From an uncultured Lachnospiraceae bacterium (GTDB lineage Bacteria > Bacillota > Clostridia > Lachnospirales > Lachnospiraceae): a stretch of 22,298 bases of DNA. The stretch lies in NCBI GenBank assembly GCA_902476645.1, contig CABSEG010000046.1:1-22298 (forward strand). The letters are read 5' to 3'. The notes under the pieces were generated by a model, which was not told the DNA's origin, ran no database searches, and worked only from the letters and a program-made list of their open reading frames with translations. This document shows positions 1-6,804 of this stretch, in pieces. The position numbers were made by a program, and so were the translations under genes. Position 1 is the first letter of the stretch. Each line of letters starts with the position of its first letter.

Positions 1-640
1 CCCTGCCGATAAACTGGATATCCTGGCATTCCTTTAACAGAGGAAACGCGGCTTTTACCAGGGCATTTCCCTTTTCCTCTTCTGCTCCAATGTTTACAAT
101 CCCCACCCGTGGGTTGGCGACCCCCACCACGTGCTCCATATAAATAGAGCCCATCTTTGCAAACTGCAACAAATGAGAGGGTCTTGCGTCCACATTGGCA
201 CCGCAGTCAATCAGCAGAGAAACTCCTGTTTTGGTGGGAATCAACGGCGCCAGAGGCGGCCTTTCCACTCCCCTGATTCTTCCGACAATCAACTGACCGC
301 CTACCAGAATCGCTCCGGTACTTCCGGCGGAGACAAAGGCATCTGCCTCCCCCTTTTTCACCATATTCATCCCCACTACTATGGAAGAATCTTTTTTCTT
401 TCGAATGGCCATCACAGGAGGCTCTGCCGTCTCTATCATTTCACTGGCAGGTACTATCTCTACCTGTTCCTTGGGATAGGCGTATTTTCCTAATTCCTGT
501 TGGATCGCTTCACTTCTTCCCACAAGATACACCAGGATGTCGTTTCTGGAATTCACAGCTTCCACAGCACCTTTTACAATCTCCCCAGGCGCGTGATCGC
601 CTCCCATGGCATCAACAACTACCCTAACCTTTTCCTGCAT
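1..640 (-). CDS. plsX: Phosphate acyltransferase PlsX (5' part, runs off left edge)
   Basis: PlsX converts acyl-ACP and phosphate into acyl-phosphate, the acyl donor for PlsY in phosphatidic acid synthesis; it acts at the inner face of the membrane. Only the first ~213 codons are inside the window; the family is about 330-350 residues, so roughly the C-terminal third is missing. The translation opens with the family signature VDAMGGDHAPGEIVKGA and later shows SAGSTGAILVGG and LIDCGANVDARPSHLLQFA, all typical of PlsX. The ATG at 640 is preceded by a strong GAGGAGG ribosome site and by a promoter at 670-698. In related Clostridia plsX directly follows rpmF; here about 10.5 kb of accessory DNA separates them, so the gene appears to depend on its own promoter. 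Identification is firm. Confidence 0.96.
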   Translation of the reverse strand, partial: MQEKVRVVVDAMGGDHAPGEIVKGAVEAVNSRNDILVYLVGRSEAIQQELGKYAYPKEQVEIVPASEMIETAEPPVMAIRKKKDSSIVVGMNMVKKGEADAFVSAGSTGAILVGGQLIVGRIRGVERPPLAPLIPTKTGVSLLIDCGANVDARPSHLLQFAKMGSIYMEHVVGVANPRVGIVNIGAEEEKGNALVKAAFPLLKECQDIQFIGR

Positions 641-669
641 CTTAGTTCCTCCTCGCATATCTATACAAT

Positions 670-698
670 ACTATACTAAACATCATTCTAAAAATCAA
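670..698 (-). promoter_or_regulatory. Sigma-A-type promoter of plsX
   Basis: Read on the minus strand: -35 TTGATT (693-698), 17-bp spacer, -10 TATAGT (670-675), about 30 bp upstream of the plsX start codon. The fit to consensus is good (4/6 and 5/6). It would let plsX be transcribed independently of the distant rpmF operon. A GGGAAG/CTTCCC inverted repeat (708-731) lies just upstream and could be a weak terminator insulating it. Confidence 0.7.
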
Positions 699-850
699 GT
701 AGAATTTGGGAAGTCCGAAAGCCCGCTTCCCTAGACAGACAGTACCTGCCTTTCTTTCATAATTTACTTTGCATAGTATTCTGCCCACTGTGGTTACAGA
801 TCAGAATTCTGCGTTGGCACGCGCATAGGAATGCCTGAAAGGGAAGGTGA

Positions 851-1060
851 AATAATTCTGATTTTAGCGAAGAATTGAAAAATATTTTAGATGAACAGTC
901 TGCCCCGGAAGAGCCGGATGCAGTTTGGTGTTCAGATATCATATATATATGAACCTTTGGAGGTTTTGTATACCTGACAAGTACTATGGATTTGTATTCA
1001 AGAAAAATAATAGCCTGGGTACTTAGTGATACTTTGGAAGCAAAGTGTTTTCTCACAATC
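851..1060 (+). pseudogene. Remnant of an IS3-family (IS150-like) transposase, DDE/rve domain
   Basis: In the plus frame running through 851-1060 the translation contains PDAVWCSDIIYI, then an in-frame TGA at 950-952 where a Trp codon would be expected, then FVYLTSTMDLYSRKIIAWVL. This matches the start of the DDE catalytic core of IS3/IS150-group OrfB, which reads W-C/T-D-I-T-Y followed by Y-L-hydrophobic-x-x-M-D-L-Y-S-R-K-I-I-x-W. The first catalytic Asp (WCSD) is present. The frame is closed upstream by a TGA at 848-850, and the second Asp (DRGSQY region) and the Glu are absent, so only about 70 codons survive. No terminal inverted repeats were identified. It is a dead fragment recording past insertion-sequence activity at this edge of the accessory block. 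Confidence 0.82.
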
Positions 1061-1430
1061 CATACCAGTACTGTCTTTGTTTGCATTTACTCTTTTATTT
1101 TTCATATGTCATAAACCTGTATCTGTCGGACATAAGAATCGATATAAAAAAGACAGTCCCATAAAGAACCAAGGCTAGGAAAAAGCCTAATTTTTATGGA
1201 ACCATCTTTTTAGGTGTTAAGGGGATAAAATCGGTATTATCCGTCCCGTTAGGTGAGATAAGATTTTTGGATTCAAGCGCTTTCTACATTTTTTCTGCTC
1301 TTTTTTCCTTCGCAATTCTTGATCTTGCCGCGCAGGGAGCGGCGGTATTTCATGATATTGCCATTAGCGCGTCAGAGCTTGCCCAATTGTAATCAATTCG
1401 TAGTAAGCATAACTCCAATTCTAAATTGGG
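1061..1430. other. Intergenic stretch with hairpins, no gene seen
   Basis: No convincing coding frame on either strand. It holds the terminator at 1145-1206, a GCCGC/GCGGC hairpin around 1329-1345, and near the downstream end of the neighbouring minus-strand gene a cluster of GCCCAATT/AATTGGGC inverted repeats (about 1382-1431). It may be decayed mobile DNA together with the 3' untranslated region of the 1431-3185 gene. Confidence 0.4.
1145..1206 (-). terminator. Rho-independent terminator, possibly bidirectional
   Basis: Minus-strand reading gives an outer stem GTTCCATAAA/TTTATGGGAC (arms 1193-1202 and 1156-1165, one G-U pair), an inner stem AGGCT/AGCCT (1184-1188 and 1172-1176), then TGTCTTTTTT. 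On the plus strand the same hairpin has one C-A mismatch but is followed by ATCTTTTT, so it could also act in that direction. It would end transcription of the 1431-3185 gene before plsX. Confidence 0.65.
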
Positions 1431-3185
1431 CTATTTCTTAAACGCTACACCCCTTTTGTTTATCCTATAGTTTTTTTTGCCGACCTTTACAGATTTCTTA
1501 TTTTTGAGAACTGCACCCTTTTTATTGACAATATACGACTTTTTGCCAACCTTTACAAGCTTATTTTTCTTACCTTTGAGAACTATCCCCTTCTTATTAA
1601 CAATATAGGATTTTTTTCCGACTTTTACAAGCTTATTTTTCTTACCTTTGAGAACTATCCCCTTCTTATTGACAATATAGGATTTTTTTCCGACTTTTAC
1701 AAGCTTGTTTTTATTTCCCTTTATTACTATTCCGAGCTTATTTACTATATAAGATTTAGACCCTATCTTAACCAGTTGATTCCTTGTTCCGGTCTTTACT
1801 CTCCCTTTTACTACTGCGTACGTCTTGCCTGATACCGTAACGAGCTTTGATCCTGTTACAAGCTTTCCGTCCTTATAAATTACTGTTTCATTATCAATTT
1901 TGACCGTACCCGAGTCTGGTGTATCTTTGATTGTATTACTGTCATCAGGCTTTGCAGAAGTACTAGACGGAGTCACTTTAATCACATCATTGGTGCAGAA
2001 ATAGTTGTATAACCCAGTCTTCACAATAGTGGTCTCATATCCCTTTGGAATCGCCTGAACATCGTCAGTAATATTTCTCATTCCCTCTACAGGAGATACA
2101 ACTTTTGCGGAAAACTTCGTGCTGCCGAAATCTTTCGCTGTCATTTCAACACCGAGGGCCTTGTAGACAGAATACCAAGGCATTCCTGCTCCGCCTTCTG
2201 GGGGAAATTTGATCTCATCTTGTCCCCAGTAAAAAGTTTCTCCTCCCTTTTTTAGCACCCTCATTGTATCTATTTCAGCTTTTTTTGCGACTATCCTTTC
2301 CTCAGTCACCGTATATTCCGAAGGCCACGCTTGGCATCCCTCGATTCCTTCAACCTCGTTGGCAAGATATTGATTTCCGCTGGAAAGGCCATCCACTTTT
2401 ACCAATTCATAAATCCAGGCGTATTTTTTCTCATATTCTCCAAATCCAACCGAGCCAAACTCAATGCCGTATTTCTTGCCATCATTACCTTTAGTGGCAA
2501 CCTGCCATGTTTTTGCGGCATATCTTGCTTCTGTAACAACATTTTCAGTCAGTTCTCTTTCCCCTTCCACACCGGATCCGGGTGTTAGAGCAAGCTTTGT
2601 TTCCAGATTGCCTGAGAACGGGATAGTTTTAGATGTTGTTGCGATAAACTCTGCCGAATAGGTGTTTATACCTGGAGCATCGGGCATCTTATATGCCGTC
2701 ACAGTGGCCGTGTGACCGACTTTAAGAGTGCCAGCTGTTCCCTCCGCCATGAACTGGATGGCAACGCTGGACTTTTTGTTTTCATTGATAGTCAGGGATC
2801 CATCACCGATAATTTCCAGGTTGCCCCCCCAGCCAAAGCCCCATACCACCAGAGCAGAGATACTGTTTTTGCCTACCAGTCTAAGCTTCAAATCATCGCC
2901 CATCTCGTTGGTGTTTAGGCTTGTATCTGGATGGTTGTAGTTTGTCAGGGTGATGGTGTTGGTGGACTTATCATAGGCAGCACCCTCTACCTTGTCTGAT
3001 TTTCCGCCGCTGCTGTATAGAACTTGAGACGTATTTCCCTGAATCAGCTGCACCCAAGCCGCACTCATTTCACCGGACGAAGGACCATTATTTGCCGCAA
3101 GTACTGGAACACCAAACATTTCCAGGGCCATGCAAAATAGCACCAACAGTGCAATTATTTTTCTTTTCACATTTTTTTGTTCCAT
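1431..3185 (-). CDS. Secreted protein with C-terminal lysine-rich wall-binding-like repeats
   Basis: 584 residues. An N-terminal signal peptide is clear: basic MEQKNVKRK, a hydrophobic run, then a likely cut after VPVLA (about residue 30). Residues ~35-180 are rich in short hydrophobic strands with Asn/Gly turns and look beta-structured, perhaps a solenoid or carbohydrate-binding-like fold, but I recognise no named family. A Ser/Asp/Thr-rich linker (around residue 410) leads to seven ~20-24-residue repeats (residues ~427-584) of the form LVKVGKKSYIVNKKGIVLKG. These resemble choline-binding or cell-wall-binding repeats in their Y-x-x-N-x-x-G core but lack the usual tryptophans and are strongly basic. 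There is no LPXTG motif and no C-terminal membrane span, so attachment, if any, is probably non-covalent. The start has an AGGAG site about 12 bases upstream. It lies downstream of the LRR gene on the same strand, and the terminator at 1145-1206 follows it. Function unknown; surface location is inferred. Confidence 0.85.
   Translation of the reverse strand: MEQKNVKRKIIALLVLFCMALEMFGVPVLAANNGPSSGEMSAAWVQLIQGNTSQVLYSSGGKSDKVEGAAYDKSTNTITLTNYNHPDTSLNTNEMGDDLKLRLVGKNSISALVVWGFGWGGNLEIIGDGSLTINENKKSSVAIQFMAEGTAGTLKVGHTATVTAYKMPDAPGINTYSAEFIATTSKTIPFSGNLETKLALTPGSGVEGERELTENVVTEARYAAKTWQVATKGNDGKKYGIEFGSVGFGEYEKKYAWIYELVKVDGLSSGNQYLANEVEGIEGCQAWPSEYTVTEERIVAKKAEIDTMRVLKKGGETFYWGQDEIKFPPEGGAGMPWYSVYKALGVEMTAKDFGSTKFSAKVVSPVEGMRNITDDVQAIPKGYETTIVKTGLYNYFCTNDVIKVTPSSTSAKPDDSNTIKDTPDSGTVKIDNETVIYKDGKLVTGSKLVTVSGKTYAVVKGRVKTGTRNQLVKIGSKSYIVNKLGIVIKGNKNKLVKVGKKSYIVNKKGIVLKGKKNKLVKVGKKSYIVNKKGIVLKGKKNKLVKVGKKSYIVNKKGAVLKNKKSVKVGKKNYRINKRGVAFKK
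1434..1907 (-). repeat. 72-bp coding tandem repeats (24-residue units)
   Basis: The 3' end of the 1431-3185 gene is built of a ~72-bp unit. Copies phased at 1557, 1629 and 1701 are in exact 72-bp register. The two central copies differ at very few bases and encode identical 24-residue units; flanking copies are more diverged. Near-identity of the inner units points to recent duplication or gene conversion, so copy number may vary between strains. Confidence 0.85.
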
Positions 3186-3620
3186 AATTTGATTGTTCTC
3201 CTCGTATTATAGAGTAGTAGTGTTTATAGACCCTCTCCAAGGTCTGTATGCTATACTATTGGAGATGCTGTAAGTTGTTTTTTCCCAAACACTGATGGTT
3301 TTTAAAAGGCTACCACCACCGTCTCTTAGTATAGTATTAGTCAAGTAAATGCCGCATGACGGTTTATTTAGAACGAGCTTACACTTGCAAGAAGAAATCT
3401 CGCCGCGGTTAATATCATTTTCAGTTACCTTGCGTCTCATATTTAACATACCAGTTTATCGGCGTACAGGATGCTCTTTCAGGTTCTCAAGGATGTTATC
3501 CCCTGTACTGAACCTAAGGTACTAACGTTGTCCCTGAGCATCCAGTAAACGCCTTGCTGCCGCTTGGCAACTTACAGCAGGTAGCCTCCGTAAAAAGTCA
3601 TCCTGCTCGGAAAATTCCGC
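3186..3620. other. Intergenic region between the two surface-protein genes
   Basis: 435 bp with no gene I can support. A minus-strand open frame (3207-3449, 80 codons) lacks a clear ribosome site and resembles no family I know. TATAAT-like sequence at 3204-3209 (minus) lies close to the start of the 1431-3185 gene but has no good -35. The right half (3453-3565) carries a nested inverted repeat listed separately. No terminator with a T-tract follows the LRR gene, so read-through into the downstream gene is possible. Confidence 0.5.
3457..3555. repeat. Nested inverted repeat, candidate structured RNA
   Basis: GGATGCTC (3469-3476) pairs perfectly with GAGCATCC (3536-3543). Outside it, GTA and CGCC-type complements (about 3461-3468 against 3545-3554) extend the stem with a small bulge. 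Inside it, AGGTTC (3481-3486) pairs with GAACCT (3510-3515), enclosing a GGAT/ATCC hairpin (3491-3501). No T-tract follows, so it is not a simple terminator. It may be an RNA element in the 5' leader of the 1431-3185 gene, a 3' end structure of the LRR mRNA, or a mobile-element relic. Confidence 0.5.
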
Positions 3621-6608
3621 TTAAATTTTTTTAATCTTAACTGTTTTACTAATACCAGCCTTTCTCAATATTTTTTTGTATGCCTTATATTTTCGTCTCG
3701 GTACTCTTATGATTGCTTTCTTATTGATTCCTTTCAGCGCGTTCTTTCCAAAACTCTTTGCATTAAGCTTTGTAGACATAATGGTAATTGTTTTAAGATT
3801 CGAACAACCGCGAAACGCATTTGCGCCAATCTTATTTACATTCTTTCCAATCGTAACCTTTTTGAGCTTTTTGCTATTTTTAAATGCATTTTTCTTAATA
3901 TTTGTTACCCTATATGTCACGCCGTTCTTTTTAACGGCCGCCGGTATCTTTATCTCTTTGGCTCTCTTATTAACTGCATTTAAAGTTAACATACCCGAAC
4001 GGTCTACCTGATATTGGTTCTTTTTATTATCCATTATTTTTTGTCCCGCCCGTAATTCTTGCTTCTTCGTTTCCTCTTTGGACGGTACCGGCGTCACTCC
4101 CAAATCTGTCGGTTTGGGGCTCGGATCTGTCGGTTTGGGACTCGGATCTGTCGGGCCTGGGTCTGGATCTGTCGGGCCTGGGTCTGGATCTGTCGGGCCT
4201 GGGTCTGGGTCTGTCGGACCTGGGTCTGGATCTGTCGGACCTGGGTCTGGGTCTGTCGGACCTGGGTCTGGGTCTGTCGGACCTGGGTCTATCGGTTCAG
4301 TGCCCTCAATATAGGTAAAGCCGTTCGTTTCCGCATAATCGCGTGCATCTTGAGTAACACCGTACACAACAAACCTTTCATTTTTATTCTCTGAGTAGCT
4401 TACTTCTCCCCAGCCACCTCCAGCGAAAGTATAAAACCCATATCCAAACGCTCTTTCGCCAATGCTAGTCAACTGCTCCGGAATAACAATATACTCTATC
4501 GGACAGTTAAGGAAACATTTGTTGCCTACCACCGTAACTCCGTTTCCAAGATTTACATCTACATCATGTGTAAGCTCGCTATTTGTTCTAAAGGCAAACG
4601 CTTGGTCACCAATGTAGGTTACACTGTCCGGTATATGAATTTCCGAAAGGAAACAGTTAAAAAACGCATACTGTTCAATACTCTCTATTCCTTCTGCCAG
4701 CTGTACATTAGTCAGGCTCGTGCAATCTGAAAATGTGCTTTCTGGAATCGTTTCCCAAGAAATCTCCGGAACATCAGATAACGCTTCACAGCTTGAAAAC
4801 ACATAAGTTCCTATTTTTTGCAACGCAGACGGCCAGCTATGTACCGTCTCAAGCTTAGTGCAGTACGCGAATGCCGATGCTCCTATCTCGCTAATTCCTT
4901 CGGGAAACGTAAGCTCTCTGACTTCCGTTCCTCCAAAAGCCCCCTTCCCAATTGAGGTGAGAGTACCCGGAAAATGGATTTCCTGAAGTTTTGTACCATA
5001 AAAAGCATATTCTCCGATACTCTTCAATTGTGATCCCTCCCCGAATGTAATGGATTCAAGGGGCGGGGCAACATAAAGCTGCGGCGCATTGTCTCCGTGA
5101 TTAAAGCTAAATGCCCAATTTCTTATTTCTGTTACACTGTCTGGAATTTCAATGGATTTTACTTTGGTTGATGCTAAAAGCAGCTGCGGAATATATTCTA
5201 TCTGGTTTGGAAGATCAATATAAGATAATGCCTTGCAATCCGCAAATACACCTTGCCCCAGTTCTTTGACAGAATCTGGCAGGCTCACCCGCAGCATCGG
5301 CTCTGCCCCTCTAAAAGCAAAATCTCCTATACTCTCCACTGTGTCTGGAAATTCAATTTTAGAAAGATGACTATTGTAGTAAAATGCCTTCGCCCCAATA
5401 GTGGTGACACCGTCTGGAATCTGTAAATTGGTGATATCACAGCCTGAAAACGCACTTTCGCCGATAACCTCAAGCCCCTCCTGAAGACTGATACTTCTCA
5501 AAGCCTCGTCTCCGTCAAAAGCATGGTCGCTGATTGTGCGCAGACCACTTCCGAAAACCACCTTTGTCAGCAAATCCGACCTTCCAAATGCATACTCTCC
5601 TAATGTTTCCAGAGTATCCGGAAGCTCTAACTCGGTTATGCATGTATTATAAAACGCACTATTTCCAATCTCTTTTACTCCTTCTAAAAGAGTTATACTT
5701 TCCAAGGTGGGGTTAAACTGATTATAATAATCCGGCGAAAAGGCAGACTCCCCGATGCTTTCCGCGCCGCAGACCACCTTTTCCAGAGGCGCCCCCTCAA
5801 AAGCTATATCACCTACTGTTTTCACACTTGTAGGAATCGTCACTTCTGTCAAGTCCGTTCCCGAAAACGCGCTGCGGCCTATTGAGGTTAGGGTATCAGG
5901 GATGATCAGTTTTTTGATAGGTAAACCCTCATAGGAACGTTCTGATACCTCTGTAACGCCTTCTAACAAGACTAATGTTTCCAGAGAGATCATATCAGAC
6001 AGACTGATTCTCTTAGTAATGGGCGTTCCTACATATAGAGTCTCAATACCAGAACAGTCATCCAAAGCATTCGTAGCGCATTCCACAAGAGATTTTGGCA
6101 TATACAAATAAGTTAATGAGGTACAATTCCTAAAGGCATAGTCTCCGATAGTCCTTAATGTTTCCGGAAGATCTATCCCGCTTAAGTCTCCGCACCCATC
6201 AAAAGCATATGACTGTATGGAAAGCAACTTTGAGGGCAGCTGAACAAATTCCACATTGGAATTTTTAAACGCATTTTTTCTTATGACTGTAATGGGGTAT
6301 GTAGTGCTGTTGCCATTCTCCCCCACAACATCGATCTCATCCGGAATAATAACCTTTGTCGCGGATCCTGTATACTTCTCAAATATTATCGCGTTCCCTT
6401 CGCCAGTACCAGTAAGAGAATATACAAAGTCCCGGCCCTCCACTAGCGTTATGGCATCCTCTGGAACGGGCGTTCTTGGAACCTCTGTTCCCCCCTCATC
6501 AAAAGCATATACGTCTTTTGTTCCCACAGCCAAAAACATCCATGATATTATCATAAACGCACATGCCAAAATAATAGCGCCGCCTATTCTTTTCTTCTTT
6601 GCTACCAT
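3621..6608 (-). CDS. BspA-like leucine-rich-repeat (LRR_5) surface protein
   Basis: 995 residues from the ATG at 6608, chosen because AAGGAGG sits 8 bases upstream and the protein then opens with a normal signal peptide (MVAKKKR, hydrophobic core, likely cut after DVYA, residue ~35). A second start at 6635 also has an AAGGAG; the frame stays open to 6818 but that would overlap the luxR-like gene. Residues ~75-760 are tandem LRR_5/BspA repeats of ~22-25 residues (pattern I-G-x-x-A-F-x-x-C-x-x-L-x-x-I-x-L-P-x-x-L). Residues ~773-835 are a (DPDPGPT)n linker. The C-terminal ~150 residues are lysine-rich and contain further LRR units (KNAFKNSKKLKKVTIGKNV), ending in TVKIKKI. There is no LPXTG. Proteins of this family act as adhesins or exposed binding scaffolds in gut and oral anaerobes; the ligand here is unknown. 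The neighbouring membrane LuxR gene ends ~200 bp upstream on the same strand. Confidence 0.93.
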   Translation of the reverse strand: MVAKKKRIGGAIILACAFMIISWMFLAVGTKDVYAFDEGGTEVPRTPVPEDAITLVEGRDFVYSLTGTGEGNAIIFEKYTGSATKVIIPDEIDVVGENGNSTTYPITVIRKNAFKNSNVEFVQLPSKLLSIQSYAFDGCGDLSGIDLPETLRTIGDYAFRNCTSLTYLYMPKSLVECATNALDDCSGIETLYVGTPITKRISLSDMISLETLVLLEGVTEVSERSYEGLPIKKLIIPDTLTSIGRSAFSGTDLTEVTIPTSVKTVGDIAFEGAPLEKVVCGAESIGESAFSPDYYNQFNPTLESITLLEGVKEIGNSAFYNTCITELELPDTLETLGEYAFGRSDLLTKVVFGSGLRTISDHAFDGDEALRSISLQEGLEVIGESAFSGCDITNLQIPDGVTTIGAKAFYYNSHLSKIEFPDTVESIGDFAFRGAEPMLRVSLPDSVKELGQGVFADCKALSYIDLPNQIEYIPQLLLASTKVKSIEIPDSVTEIRNWAFSFNHGDNAPQLYVAPPLESITFGEGSQLKSIGEYAFYGTKLQEIHFPGTLTSIGKGAFGGTEVRELTFPEGISEIGASAFAYCTKLETVHSWPSALQKIGTYVFSSCEALSDVPEISWETIPESTFSDCTSLTNVQLAEGIESIEQYAFFNCFLSEIHIPDSVTYIGDQAFAFRTNSELTHDVDVNLGNGVTVVGNKCFLNCPIEYIVIPEQLTSIGERAFGYGFYTFAGGGWGEVSYSENKNERFVVYGVTQDARDYAETNGFTYIEGTEPIDPGPTDPDPGPTDPDPGPTDPDPGPTDPDPGPTDPDPGPTDPDPGPTDPSPKPTDPSPKPTDLGVTPVPSKEETKKQELRAGQKIMDNKKNQYQVDRSGMLTLNAVNKRAKEIKIPAAVKKNGVTYRVTNIKKNAFKNSKKLKKVTIGKNVNKIGANAFRGCSNLKTITIMSTKLNAKSFGKNALKGINKKAIIRVPRRKYKAYKKILRKAGISKTVKIKKI
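4105..4290 (-). repeat. 21-bp tandem repeat encoding the DPDPGPT linker
   Basis: About nine copies of a 21-bp unit (plus-strand core TCTGTCGGxCCTGGGTCTGG), each encoding seven residues: six DPDPGPT, one PIDPGPT at the start and two DPSPKPT at the end. Because the unit is a multiple of three, gain or loss of copies changes linker length without a frameshift. The opposite strand is also open through the repeat (giving GSVGPGS-type peptides), which creates spurious open frames and no supported gene. Confidence 0.92.
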
Positions 6609-6804
6609 GATATACGCCTCCTTTCTTACTTTCATAATATGTGTCTCCTTTCCTTGCAGATTGATTAATGAGTGTTTTTGTGAAAATCTTAGTATCATCT
6701 TAGCATCACTCTCCTCAAGATATAAGCTTACATTCATACCTTTTTTATTTTCTTTTCCAATTATGTCAGTGACAAAGCGGAAACACTTTTTTTCAAAAAG
6801 AAAA

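Noticed and set aside
757..1086. Minus-strand open frame of 109 codons
   Set aside because: It is the shadow of the plus-strand IS3 transposase relic; no ribosome site and no family resemblance.
1241..1262. CGTTAGGTGAG, identical to the 5' core of the M-box (ykoK) magnesium riboswitch
   Set aside because: Only about 11 bases match; the rest of the conserved M-box does not follow and no magnesium transporter is downstream.
1434..1907. Repeats at the 3' end of the secreted-protein gene considered as a CRISPR array
   Set aside because: Unit is 72 bp, contiguous, in frame and coding, without unique spacers; no cas genes in the window.
3207..3449. Minus-strand open frame of 80 codons upstream of the 1431-3185 gene
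   Set aside because: No good ribosome site, no recognisable motif, and it overlaps the probable leader of the downstream gene.
4059..4394. Plus-strand open frames with Gly/Ser/Val or Trp/Cys repeats
   Set aside because: Products of reading the 21-bp repeat of the LRR gene on the opposite strand; no independent start signal.
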